From: Bin5 sp965208965
GTDB lineage: Bacteria > Chloroflexota > Anaerolineae > Caldilineales > Caldilineaceae
NCBI GenBank assembly: GCA_965208965.1
Contig: OZ242384.1
Location: 3,720,001-3,784,000, forward strand
Direction of reading: 5' to 3'
DNA: 64,000 nucleotides
Shown here: positions 1 to 7,156 of the stretch, piece after piece
Position numbering within the stretch: position 1 is the first letter of the stretch
Layout of the letters: each line of letters begins with the position of its first letter
The notes under the pieces: generated by a model
What the model was told of the DNA's origin: nothing
What the model saw: only the letters and a program-made list of their open reading frames with translations
Database searches by the model: none
Program-made: the position numbers and the translations under genes

Positions 1-615
1 GCCGATGCAAGGACAGAACCGGAAGAGACGGCCGAGATAGCGTCCGAGGCTCCTCCAGCCGATGACTCCGCAACTGTCGCTGTGGAATCAGACCCTATGG
101 CTGCGGAAGACACGCAACCGGGGCTCAATGGGGAAGTGGGCGCGGACGACGCGGAATTGGAAGACCTCGCATTCGATCTCTTGAACCAGATATTGGTCCA
201 TTTGGGCATAAAGGCCGAAATCGAAGTTTCCTGGCAGGACAACCCGGATGACAGCGAACGTGCGCTCAGTCTGAATGTTGTGGGAGAGGAGTTGGGCTTC
301 CTCATCGGGCGCAATGGCGAGACTCTCGCGAGTATGCAATACCTGATTCGACTCATGGTCAATCAGGAGCTGCATCGTTGGAAGAACATTGTTATTGATA
401 TAGACGGTTACAAGCAGAGAAGAGCCGAGCAGCTGGACCAGTTGGCCCACCGCCTGGCAGAACAGGTCGTAGCCACTGGGCGGCCTGCCTCCCTGGAACC
501 AATGCCGGCAAGCGAACGCCGTCTCGTCCATATTGCCTTGCGAAATCACGAGCACGTCTATACGGCAAGTACCGGAGAGGACATCCGCCGCAAAGTTCAG
601 ATCCTGCTGAAATGA
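1..615 (+). CDS. khpB: RNA-binding protein KhpB (Jag/EloR), 5' end outside window
   Basis: The frame is open from base 1, so the gene begins upstream; the GTG at 82 is only an internal candidate. The visible N-terminus is acidic and low-complexity. A type II KH domain follows, with its loop IGRNGE around nt 307-324, and then a C-terminal R3H domain whose signature is Arg-x3-His in RRLVH (nt 517-531). KH plus R3H defines KhpB/Jag, which binds RNA with KhpA and influences cell elongation in Firmicutes. No Jag_N domain can be judged because the 5' part is missing. In many bacteria it lies in rpmH-rnpA-yidC-jag upstream of parAB, which fits the genes to the right. Confidence 0.88.
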   Translation, partial: ADARTEPEETAEIASEAPPADDSATVAVESDPMAAEDTQPGLNGEVGADDAELEDLAFDLLNQILVHLGIKAEIEVSWQDNPDDSERALSLNVVGEELGFLIGRNGETLASMQYLIRLMVNQELHRWKNIVIDIDGYKQRRAEQLDQLAHRLAEQVVATGRPASLEPMPASERRLVHIALRNHEHVYTASTGEDIRRKVQILLK

Positions 616-763
616 AGTGTGCCCCGGTGCAGCGGCCGCCAGCCGGATGGCTGAGGTACAGGACTGCTCCTCGGCGTTCAGTTTCTTTGGAAGGGAATGG
701 CGGCGGGCAAGCGGCGACGGACTCGACAGGGGAAACTAGGCGTCTGTAGCTCACGAACCGTCA

Positions 764-1645
764 ATGTCGATCGATCTTCTTGCTATAGGGACGGTTACTC
801 GCGATATCGCGACTGCGGACCCTGCCGCGACCGACTACCTGCTGGGGGGTACTGTTAGCTTTGCCGCGGTCACGGCTGCTCGCCTCGGGCGCCGACCGGC
901 GATTCTGACTCGAGCGGGTGACGATGTAGACCTGTCTGAATTGAGCGGCCTGGCAGACCTGCACGTTCTTCCTGGCGCCAACACGACGACTTTTGCGAAT
1001 TTGTACTCACCAGACGGACGCGTGCAGTACTGCTACACGCCATCGCCGCCCATTGCAGCAGTGGATATTCCCCCTCATTTGAGGGCGCCTCATATCGCTC
1101 TCCTGGGCCCTCTCGTGAACGAGGTGCCGCCGGAAGTGGCCTCCATTTTTGACGCTGACACGATCGTTGCAGCAGTGCCCCAGGGCTGGATGCGCCGGTG
1201 GGACGAAGCGGGCAGGGTCTACCCGGCGCCATGGCGTGATAGGGAGCAGATCCTTCCCCATCTCGACGCCCTTATCCTGTCGAAAGAGGACATTGACGGC
1301 GACCTGGGCCAGGTTGAAGAGTTTCTTGAGTACATTTCGCTCGTTGTCCTGACCGAGTACCGGGACGGTAGCACGGTCTACAGGCGCAGACCGGACTCGG
1401 AGGTAGAAACCGTCCCTATTCCTCCCCGCCCGGCAACCGAAGTGGACCCTACCGGAGCCGGGGATATATTTGCCACAGCCTTTCTGCTTCGGCTGGATGA
1501 GACGGGAGACCCACTGGACGCCGCACGCTACGCGAATGTAACCGCCTCTTTTGGCGTTGAAGGTCATGGTGTGACTGGGATTCCCAGCCATAAGAAGGTG
1601 TTGGATTATATGGACTTGCATCCCTGGCGGCAGGGCGGCGCATAG
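764..1645 (+). CDS. PfkB-family carbohydrate/nucleoside kinase
   Basis: This is a ribokinase-fold kinase of 293 residues that transfers phosphate from ATP to a sugar or nucleoside hydroxyl. The C-terminal PfkB signature DPTGAGDIFA (about residues 227-236) supplies the anion hole and the catalytic Asp. The N-terminal GGTVSFAAVTAARLG segment resembles the first PfkB signature, but GGN is replaced by GGT. Start is the ATG at 764; no strong ribosome site precedes it. It lies between khpB and parA on the same strand. The substrate cannot be read from sequence. It is only distantly similar to the adenosine kinase at 54-55 kb. Confidence 0.82.
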   Translation: MSIDLLAIGTVTRDIATADPAATDYLLGGTVSFAAVTAARLGRRPAILTRAGDDVDLSELSGLADLHVLPGANTTTFANLYSPDGRVQYCYTPSPPIAAVDIPPHLRAPHIALLGPLVNEVPPEVASIFDADTIVAAVPQGWMRRWDEAGRVYPAPWRDREQILPHLDALILSKEDIDGDLGQVEEFLEYISLVVLTEYRDGSTVYRRRPDSEVETVPIPPRPATEVDPTGAGDIFATAFLLRLDETGDPLDAARYANVTASFGVEGHGVTGIPSHKKVLDYMDLHPWRQGGA

Positions 1646-1713
1646 AAGTTGAATCCTCCACAAGACCGGCTGGTTTGTGTTCGTATAGGTAACTCTTTGA
1701 AACTGCAGGGCAA

Positions 1714-2544
1714 ATGACGGCTCAGATTTTCGCTATCGCCAATCAAAAGGGAGGTGTGGGAAAGACGACAACGGCCGTCAACCTGTGCGCCTACCTGGCC
1801 GGCGCCGGTTGCCAGGTCTTGCTCGTTGACAGCGACCCGCAGGCAAATGCGACGACCAGCCTGGGCATTGACCCCAGAAAACCCGGCACGAGCCTTTACG
1901 ATGTTCTCATGGAAAACAGGCCCGTCCAGGAGGCGGTCACAGGGACAACCCTGCCAGGTTTGAGTCTGGTGCCTGCCAATCTCGACCTGGCTGGCGCGGA
2001 AGTGGAAATGGCCGCGAGAATGGCGCGTGAGCAACTGCTCTCCAGGGCGCTCCAGCCTCTTTCCTGCCAGTATGACTACGTGTTCATCGATGACCCGCCA
2101 AGCCTGGGTCTGATAACAATAAACGGGCTGACAGCCGCGGATGGGATCATCATACCCGTCCAGTGCGAATACCTGGCGCTTGAGGGATTGAGCCAGCTGC
2201 TGAATACAATTCAGCAAGTTCGAAAGGTCCTCAACGGCCGTCTCAAGGTAGCCGGAGTGCTGCTGACCATGGCGGACGCGCGCACCAATCTCAGCACCCA
2301 GGTGGAGGATGACGTCCGTGCGCACTTTCCTTTGGAAACATTTGAGACGCTGATTCCCCGTTCAGTTCGCCTCAGCGAGGCGCCAAGCCACGGTCTGGCA
2401 GTACTCAGTTATGCTCCGGAGAGCGCCGGTGCGCTGGCATATGAAGCGCTGGCCGCCGAGTTTATTGGTCGTTTTCCGGTTGGGGTTGAAGCGGCCGCCG
2501 ATGTTCTGCCAGAATCACCAGATTCCACGGTGGCTTTTCAATGA
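1714..2544 (+). CDS. parA: Chromosome-partitioning ATPase ParA (Soj)
   Basis: This is a 276-residue ParA/MinD-type ATPase. The deviant Walker A KGGVGKTT is at residues 12-19 with both lysines, followed by the VDSDPQ switch and a Walker B around FIDDPPSLG. ParA dimerises on ATP, coats DNA non-specifically and releases when ParB stimulates hydrolysis, which moves the origin region. There is no N-terminal HTH, as expected for a chromosomal Soj rather than a plasmid ParA of the SopA type. Its stop overlaps the parB start (ATGA at 2541-2544), implying translational coupling. Confidence 0.95.
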   Translation: MTAQIFAIANQKGGVGKTTTAVNLCAYLAGAGCQVLLVDSDPQANATTSLGIDPRKPGTSLYDVLMENRPVQEAVTGTTLPGLSLVPANLDLAGAEVEMAARMAREQLLSRALQPLSCQYDYVFIDDPPSLGLITINGLTAADGIIIPVQCEYLALEGLSQLLNTIQQVRKVLNGRLKVAGVLLTMADARTNLSTQVEDDVRAHFPLETFETLIPRSVRLSEAPSHGLAVLSYAPESAGALAYEALAAEFIGRFPVGVEAAADVLPESPDSTVAFQ

Positions 2545-3485
2545 GCAGAGAAACTGGACCAGAACATCTGAATCCCCGCCGGAGGCACGGGCTGGGCCGG
2601 GGGCTGGGCGCCCTTCTCGGAAGACCGGCCGCTGCCGACGAGAGCGAGTCCGATAATCAGCCTGCTCCGACGGGTGACGAGGGAATCCGCGAAGTTCCAG
2701 TCGACGAGATCGAGCCGAATCCTCACCAGCCGCGGACGCGCTTCGAGCAGGCCACGCTGGTTGAGTTGGCCACCTCCATCAAAGAACACGGTGTCATCCA
2801 ACCGCTCATCCTGGCCGAGCGGCCTGATCAACCGCAGCGTTACTGGTTGGTCGCGGGAGAGAGGCGCTGGCGGGCGGCGCGCCACGCAGGGCTGGCGGTC
2901 GTGCCGGCCGTCGTGCGCGAGGCAACGTCGCAGCAGTTGCTGGAGCTGGCCCTGGTCGAAAACCTGCAGCGCGACGATCTGAGTCCTTTGGAGGAGGCTG
3001 CTGCCTTCAGTACGCTGATCGACCAGTTCAGCCTGACCCAGGCCCGGGTCGCGTACCGGGTGGGGAAGAGCCGGTCGGCCGTGGCAAACTCGGTTCGTCT
3101 CTTGGGGCTGCCCACAGAGGTCCAGGCAGCGTTGAACGATCGGATGATCAGCGCCGGCCATGCGCGGGCCCTTTTGAGCCTTGAAGGCGACGAAGACAAA
3201 CTGAAGGCTCTCGACACAATTGTGGCGCGGGAGCTGAACGTACGCCAGGCAGAGGAGCTCGTCAGAAGGTGGCGGGAAGAGCCGCCGGCGCAGACAGCGG
3301 AGGAAGATCCTCCGCATCTGCAGGCGCAGGTCCGCTACTGGGAGAACCGCTTTCGCGACCGTCTCAGCACGAAGGTCAACCTCGACCGCAGAGCCGACGG
3401 CAGCGGTCGTCTCGTCATCCACTTCTATAGCGACGGGGACCTGGAGACGATCTACCGGGAAATCGTCGGAGATGAGACGGACTGA
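2541..3485 (+). CDS. parB: Chromosome-partitioning protein ParB (Spo0J)
   Basis: This protein has 314 residues. The N-terminal HGLGRGLGALLG (16-27) is the basic ParA-contacting tail typical of chromosomal ParB. A ParB/Srx domain follows, with PHQPR (61-65), GERRWRAAR (106-114, the CTP-binding box) and ENLQR (140-144). The HTH is at about 165-188 (TQARVAYRVGKSRSAV) and a dimerisation tail closes the protein. ParB loads at parS, closes into a CTP-dependent clamp and spreads. I looked by eye for the usual 16-bp parS palindrome and found none in this window. The start overlaps the parA stop. Confidence 0.95.
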   Translation: MSRETGPEHLNPRRRHGLGRGLGALLGRPAAADESESDNQPAPTGDEGIREVPVDEIEPNPHQPRTRFEQATLVELATSIKEHGVIQPLILAERPDQPQRYWLVAGERRWRAARHAGLAVVPAVVREATSQQLLELALVENLQRDDLSPLEEAAAFSTLIDQFSLTQARVAYRVGKSRSAVANSVRLLGLPTEVQAALNDRMISAGHARALLSLEGDEDKLKALDTIVARELNVRQAEELVRRWREEPPAQTAEEDPPHLQAQVRYWENRFRDRLSTKVNLDRRADGSGRLVIHFYSDGDLETIYREIVGDETD

Positions 3486-3536
3486 GACTTCGCCTTCGCA
3501 GGTGCTGCCTCGGCAGATCCATCAGGAATCCGCAAA

Positions 3537-3559
3537 AGAGCCCGCAGACCCTGGGCTCT
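3537..3559 (+). other. Small stem-loop after parB
   Basis: AGAGCCC (3537-3543) and GGGCTCT (3553-3559) are perfectly complementary, with a 9-nt loop. No T-run follows, so it is a weak terminator at best. It lies in the 115-bp gap before the next gene and may separate parAB from the downstream pair. Confidence 0.35.
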
Positions 3560-3600
3560 ACCCTTGAACTGCTTCAGACTAGCGTATCCGGAAAAGCCGA

Positions 3601-4296
3601 ATGGCTGAACAGGTTGGCAATGCACTACTGGCTGAACTGAATCTCGTTGCAGCAGAGCTTGAAGAGGCAGTTTCCGATCTTCCCGATGGGCTGTCGCAGT
3701 TCGTCCGTAGTGAACTGGCGGACGAGCAACTGCTGGCAGGCGTAGTACTTGCCTCGGCGGCGCCGAAGAACGATTCGGCCGAGAATGAGGTTCGCAGGGT
3801 GGCGCTGGCATCGGCACTGGAGCTTTTGCAGATCGCACTCAATATCCACCGCCTCTTGCTAAAGCCCGAAAAGACCGACCCGATTGACAGTTTCTTGCTT
3901 GGCGGTACGATCTTGGCTGGAGATTACTGTTTCAGTCGGGCCGCAGTCCTGGCAGCGCGCACCAACCATCCCAGGGTGGTAACTGTCTTCGCCGAGCTTC
4001 TCCAGGAAGTAAGTCAGGCTAACCTGAGGCGAGTCATCGTCGAAAAAAGCCCCGGCCGCGAATCGGTCGTGTACGACGAGCGGGAGTCGCTGTTCCACAG
4101 CGGGGCGTCGGCAGGCGTTCTGCTGGCGGGTCTCAGTGAAGAAGACCAGGAATCCGTAGTTACGTACGCCGCGCATCTGGCACGCCGGCGGCCGCAGGAC
4201 GGGACAGGCGCTCTTGGCGCCCCTGCAGCAGAGCAATTTGACAAAATGCCTGCGCCTCAAAGGGAGCGCTGGCAGGCGCTCGCCTCGATATTCTAA
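3601..4296 (+). CDS. Degenerate trans-prenyl-synthase-like protein lacking aspartate motifs
   Basis: This 231-residue alpha-helical protein resembles the first two thirds of polyprenyl diphosphate synthases. ALASALELLQIALNIHRLLL (68-87) matches the helix that normally ends in the first DDxxD motif, but HDDxxD is replaced by HRLLL. GGTILAGDYCFSRAAVLAA (101-119) matches the next conserved block (AGDyL). ASAGVLLAGLSEEDQ (169-183) matches the GA.LAG helix. The protein ends before the second DDxxD would occur. Without both Mg-binding motifs it should not condense prenyl diphosphates; a lipid-sensing or partner-subunit role, as in heterodimeric synthases, is inference. It sits 3 nt before the ATP-grasp gene. 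Confidence 0.7.
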   Translation: MAEQVGNALLAELNLVAAELEEAVSDLPDGLSQFVRSELADEQLLAGVVLASAAPKNDSAENEVRRVALASALELLQIALNIHRLLLKPEKTDPIDSFLLGGTILAGDYCFSRAAVLAARTNHPRVVTVFAELLQEVSQANLRRVIVEKSPGRESVVYDERESLFHSGASAGVLLAGLSEEDQESVVTYAAHLARRRPQDGTGALGAPAAEQFDKMPAPQRERWQALASIF

Positions 4297-4298
4297 CA

Positions 4299-5606
4299 GT
4301 GCCGGCCCAGACGGCCCGCGAACGGGAGCCAGGCGTGGCCTCAAAACGAGCGCTCTTGCTTACAACGCCAAACAGCTACCGCACCCAGGACTATCTCGAT
4401 GCTGCTGCAAAGCTGGGTATCGAGGCGGTGGTGGCAATGGACCTGCCCAAGCTGCTGGCTGAAGAGTGGAACTTCCCTCTAGGGGCTGACTTCTGGCGCC
4501 CGGTTCAGGCCTCCGAGCAGCTATTCGACGCGTTGGGCAATTCGACCGGGGCGGAAGAAGAAAACCGTTTCGACGCCGTGTTGGCGCTCGATGATTCAGG
4601 GTCCAGGGTGGCAGCGCTGGTAGCCCAAAGGCTGGGGCTGCCTCACAACGACCCGATGGCAGCGGAGGCGGCTCGCAACAAGTATCGGATGCGGACGATG
4701 CTGGCCGCTTGTGGCGCCCCTGTGCCCGCCTTTGCCGAGTTTCGGACCGGTGACAATCTGAAGGAGACTATTGCCCGCGCGGAGGAGGCCATTGGATACC
4801 CATGCGTCGTTAAGCCCGAAGAGTTGAACGGCAGCCGGGGCGTCATTCGCGCTGATTTGCGCTGCGAATTGGGCGCCGCGATCAGAAGACTGACCGCCTT
4901 AATTGGAGATGGGCAACCGTTCCTGATCGAGGGTTACATCCCGGGGGTTGAGGTTGCGCTTGAAGGTTTGCTGGACAGAGACCGCCTGCATTGCCTGGCC
5001 CTGTTCGACAAACCGGACCCACTGGAAGGCCCCTACTTCGAAGAGACGATTTACGTTACGCCTTCGCGGCTGCCGCTTGAGACGCAGAACAGGATCGTCG
5101 AGACGGCGGAGGCGGCTGCCCGGGGACTGGGCTTGCAGACCGGGCCAATTCACGCGGAACTTCGTATCAATGACGATGGGCCGTGGATCGTCGAAGTGGC
5201 GGGGCGATCGATTGGCGGGCTGTGTTCACGAATCCTGCGATTTGGCATGGAAGTGGGTAACGGGAGTTCGCTGGAGGAGCTGATTCTGCGCCAGGCGTGC
5301 GGGCTGCCTCTGGAGAGCCTGGAAAGGGAGTCGCAAGCGGGCGGCGTGATGATGATCCCGATTCCTGAGGCGGGTATCTTACGACGAGTAAACGGGGTTG
5401 AAGAGGCAAGAGGCTTGGCGGGGATCGAGGATGTTCAGATCACGGCAAGGCTGGACCAGTCGCTTGTTCCACTGCCTGAAGGAGATGCCTACCTGGGCTT
5501 CATTTTTGCAAAGGGGTCTTCGCCAGCCCAGGTCGAAGAGTTGCTGCGCAAGGCGCACAGCTGCATTCAGTTCGAGGTTGACCCCGAATTTGTGCTAGGC
5601 CGGTAG
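4299..5606 (+). CDS. ATP-grasp ligase, substrate unknown
   Basis: This 435-residue protein has a pre-ATP-grasp domain (about 15-47, RALLLTTPNSYRTQDYLDAA), an ATP-grasp fold and an extra C-terminal domain. Visible pieces are ARNKYRMRTMLAACGAP (start of the A-subdomain), YPCVVKPEELNGSRGV (P-loop-like glycine-rich loop with Lys), IEGYIPGVEVALEG, and HAELRINDDGPWIVEVAGR with the metal-binding Glu residues. Such enzymes form an amide or thioester bond through an acyl-phosphate. The closest look-alikes are carbamoyl-phosphate-synthase/biotin-carboxylase-like ligases. Start is the GTG at 4299, with an in-frame GTG near 4335 as alternative. It is probably co-transcribed with the prenyl-synthase-like gene. 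Confidence 0.82.
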   Translation: MPAQTAREREPGVASKRALLLTTPNSYRTQDYLDAAAKLGIEAVVAMDLPKLLAEEWNFPLGADFWRPVQASEQLFDALGNSTGAEEENRFDAVLALDDSGSRVAALVAQRLGLPHNDPMAAEAARNKYRMRTMLAACGAPVPAFAEFRTGDNLKETIARAEEAIGYPCVVKPEELNGSRGVIRADLRCELGAAIRRLTALIGDGQPFLIEGYIPGVEVALEGLLDRDRLHCLALFDKPDPLEGPYFEETIYVTPSRLPLETQNRIVETAEAAARGLGLQTGPIHAELRINDDGPWIVEVAGRSIGGLCSRILRFGMEVGNGSSLEELILRQACGLPLESLERESQAGGVMMIPIPEAGILRRVNGVEEARGLAGIEDVQITARLDQSLVPLPEGDAYLGFIFAKGSSPAQVEELLRKAHSCIQFEVDPEFVLGR

Positions 5607-5615
5607 AGGACGTTT

Positions 5616-5936
5616 CTACTTCCGGGGCGCGCCCTTCCCTGCTGGAACGCCCTTTCCCATGCCGGGCGTGCCTTCCGGCGTCCAACCTTCGGGCATTTGA
5701 GCGCCAACGCCGAAGAAGAACTCTTCCATCTGCTGCATCAGGAATTCGCGGGACTGCGGGTCGCCCAAGCTGAGGCCATAGTGGTTGATCAGGACAACGG
5801 AGTACTGCATCCACATGTCCCAGCCGGCCTGCGAGATGCTGTTGTAAATTCGCTGGCCCAACTCCCCCGGGTATGGGGGCGACGCCATGCCCGGTAACTC
5901 CTGCCCAATTTTGGCACACTGCACTAAGCGAGCCAT
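5616..5936 (-). CDS. yggX: YggX-family Fe(II)-trafficking / oxidative damage protection protein
   Basis: Starting at the ATG at 5936 gives MARLVQCAKIG, the standard YggX N-terminus with its conserved Cys7. An upstream in-frame start at 6005 would add 23 unrelated residues. PPYPGELGQRIY and SQAGWDMWMQYSVVLINHYGLSLGDP match the family closely, and FLMQQMEEFFFG matches its C-terminal helix. The usual length is about 90 residues; here a Gly/Lys/Pro-rich tail of roughly 15-20 residues is added. Enterobacterial YggX protects Fe-S enzymes during superoxide stress. The gene stands alone against the strand of its neighbours and diverges from the formyltransferase gene. Confidence 0.88.
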   Translation of the reverse strand: MARLVQCAKIGQELPGMASPPYPGELGQRIYNSISQAGWDMWMQYSVVLINHYGLSLGDPQSREFLMQQMEEFFFGVGAQMPEGWTPEGTPGMGKGVPAGKGAPRK

Positions 5937-5998
5937 TGTCTGCTCCAAACATGATGATGGGTAAGCGTTGGACTCAATTATAGGCTTGAGTTGGAGCT

Positions 5999-7015
5999 GT
6001 GTCAAAGGTTATGCGTACCCTGTTTGCCGGCATGTCCGGGCCGTTCAGCCGCATCGTTCTGGACAGGCTTCTTGCCAACAACATTGGAATCACCGCCATA
6101 CTGCTCAGTGGACAGAGCGGTGTCCCGCTGCGGGAGCTTCCTCGGCCTCGCCCAACCGGTTTGTCGAAACCAGGCGGCGGCCTCGAAATCCCGCTTGAGA
6201 ACACGTCTGTCACCTCGGCGGCGACAGTCAGGGAAGAGAACGAAGTCGCACGCGGCAGTTCGACGCCTGAACAGGCTCGGGCTGGCAAATTGATGTCGCC
6301 TGCAATTCCGGAGCTTGCAGCTCAAGTTGGAGCCCCTTCATACGAGTGCGGAGAGATCGGCCACCCGGAGGTAACCAACTGGTTGGCCGCCATGTCCGTT
6401 GACGTCGTCTGCGTTGCCTGTTGGAATCGCGTAATTCCGCCTTCTGCGCTGAATACACCGCGTCACGGTTTCCTGAATGTGCATCCTTCGCTGTTGCCCG
6501 CCTATAGGGGGCCGTATCCTCTGTTTTGGCAGTACCGGGCCGGTGAAAAGGCAACGGGTGTGTCAGTTCACTGGATGGACGCGGGCCTGGATACGGGCGA
6601 CATTGTCGGGCAGCGAGAGCTGAAGTTTGAAGAAGGCATTCGCGGCGCTGAGGCTGAGGAATTGTGTGCCCTTGCGGGTGGCGAGCTGCTGTCTGAGTTG
6701 CTTGAGAAGTTGAAAAATGGAGGACTGCAGCGAACCCCCCAGCCCGCAGGAGGCAGCTACTTTCCTGTTCCTTCGCAAGAGGATTTCGCCCTCGATCCAA
6801 ACTGGCATCCCCTGCGGGCATTCAACTTCATGCGGGCCAATGCCGAGTGGGGAATCCCGTTCCGCCTTGAAACGGAGGGCAAAGTGTACTGGCTGGCCGA
6901 CGCGCTTGAGTGGAGCGAGGAGGCTTCGCCTGGAGCAGCAGACGAAGGCTTGGTTTGGGCGCAGTTTCGCGGCGGGGCGGTGCTGGCCGTTGAATGTCCC
7001 AGACTAGCCTTCTGA
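5999..7015 (+). CDS. Formyltransferase-family protein (methionyl-tRNA formyltransferase-like)
   Basis: This 338-residue protein has a central formyl-transferase domain. The catalytic triad of the PurN/Fmt fold is visible: Asn160 and His162 in LNVHPSLLPAYRG, and Asp198 in DAGLDTGDI. The family moves a formyl group from 10-formyl-tetrahydrofolate to an amine. Canonical Fmt has SLLPRWRG, whereas here it is SLLPAYRG, followed by GPYPLFW. A low-complexity insert (about residues 40-110) separates the N-terminal strand from the domain. It may therefore be a paralogue acting on a nucleotide-sugar or another amine rather than Met-tRNA. Start is GTG at 5999; an ATG lies 4 codons in. Confidence 0.78.
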   Translation: MSKVMRTLFAGMSGPFSRIVLDRLLANNIGITAILLSGQSGVPLRELPRPRPTGLSKPGGGLEIPLENTSVTSAATVREENEVARGSSTPEQARAGKLMSPAIPELAAQVGAPSYECGEIGHPEVTNWLAAMSVDVVCVACWNRVIPPSALNTPRHGFLNVHPSLLPAYRGPYPLFWQYRAGEKATGVSVHWMDAGLDTGDIVGQRELKFEEGIRGAEAEELCALAGGELLSELLEKLKNGGLQRTPQPAGGSYFPVPSQEDFALDPNWHPLRAFNFMRANAEWGIPFRLETEGKVYWLADALEWSEEASPGAADEGLVWAQFRGGAVLAVECPRLAF

Positions 7016-7033
7016 CCGGCAAATGTCGGTCAG

Positions 7034-7068
7034 TTGTCCCCAACAATCCGTGTCAACTACAATAGTTG
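7034..7068 (+). promoter_or_regulatory. Candidate promoter with operator-like inverted repeat for the uxuA-like operon
   Basis: TTGTCC (7034-7039) and TACAAT (7058-7063) are spaced by 18 bp. A CAACTA-N3-TAGTTG inverted repeat (7054-7068) overlaps the -10. A repressor bound there would block polymerase. Found by eye; the -35 is imperfect. Confidence 0.45.
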
Positions 7069-7075
7069 TGACTTC

Positions 7076-7101
7076 AATCATAGGCGTTAATCATAGGCGT
7101 T
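7076..7101 (+). repeat. 13-bp perfect tandem repeat in the uxuA-like leader
   Basis: AATCATAGGCGTT occurs twice head to tail (7076-7088 and 7089-7101), just downstream of the candidate -10 and upstream of the ribosome site. It could be a regulator site or a replication-slippage duplication. Confidence 0.6.
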
Positions 7102-7126
7102 GCATCCCAGTAAGAGGAGAAATCAG

Positions 7127-7156
7127 ATGTCCCTAATGTCCATTCCACCGGAATGA
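7127..7156 (+). CDS. Nine-codon leader peptide overlapping the next start
   Basis: An excellent ribosome site (AAGAGGAG, around 7112-7119) precedes ATG 7127, not the ATG of the next gene. The 9-residue frame (MSLMSIPPE) ends in TGA at 7154-7156, overlapping ATG 7153 as ATGA. Translation of the leader would deliver ribosomes to the dehydratase start by coupling. The family-like N-terminus of the next protein (MKIAAQVSPEASDEEL) argues that 7153 is its true start. A regulatory role for the peptide is inference. Confidence 0.5.
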   Translation: MSLMSIPPE

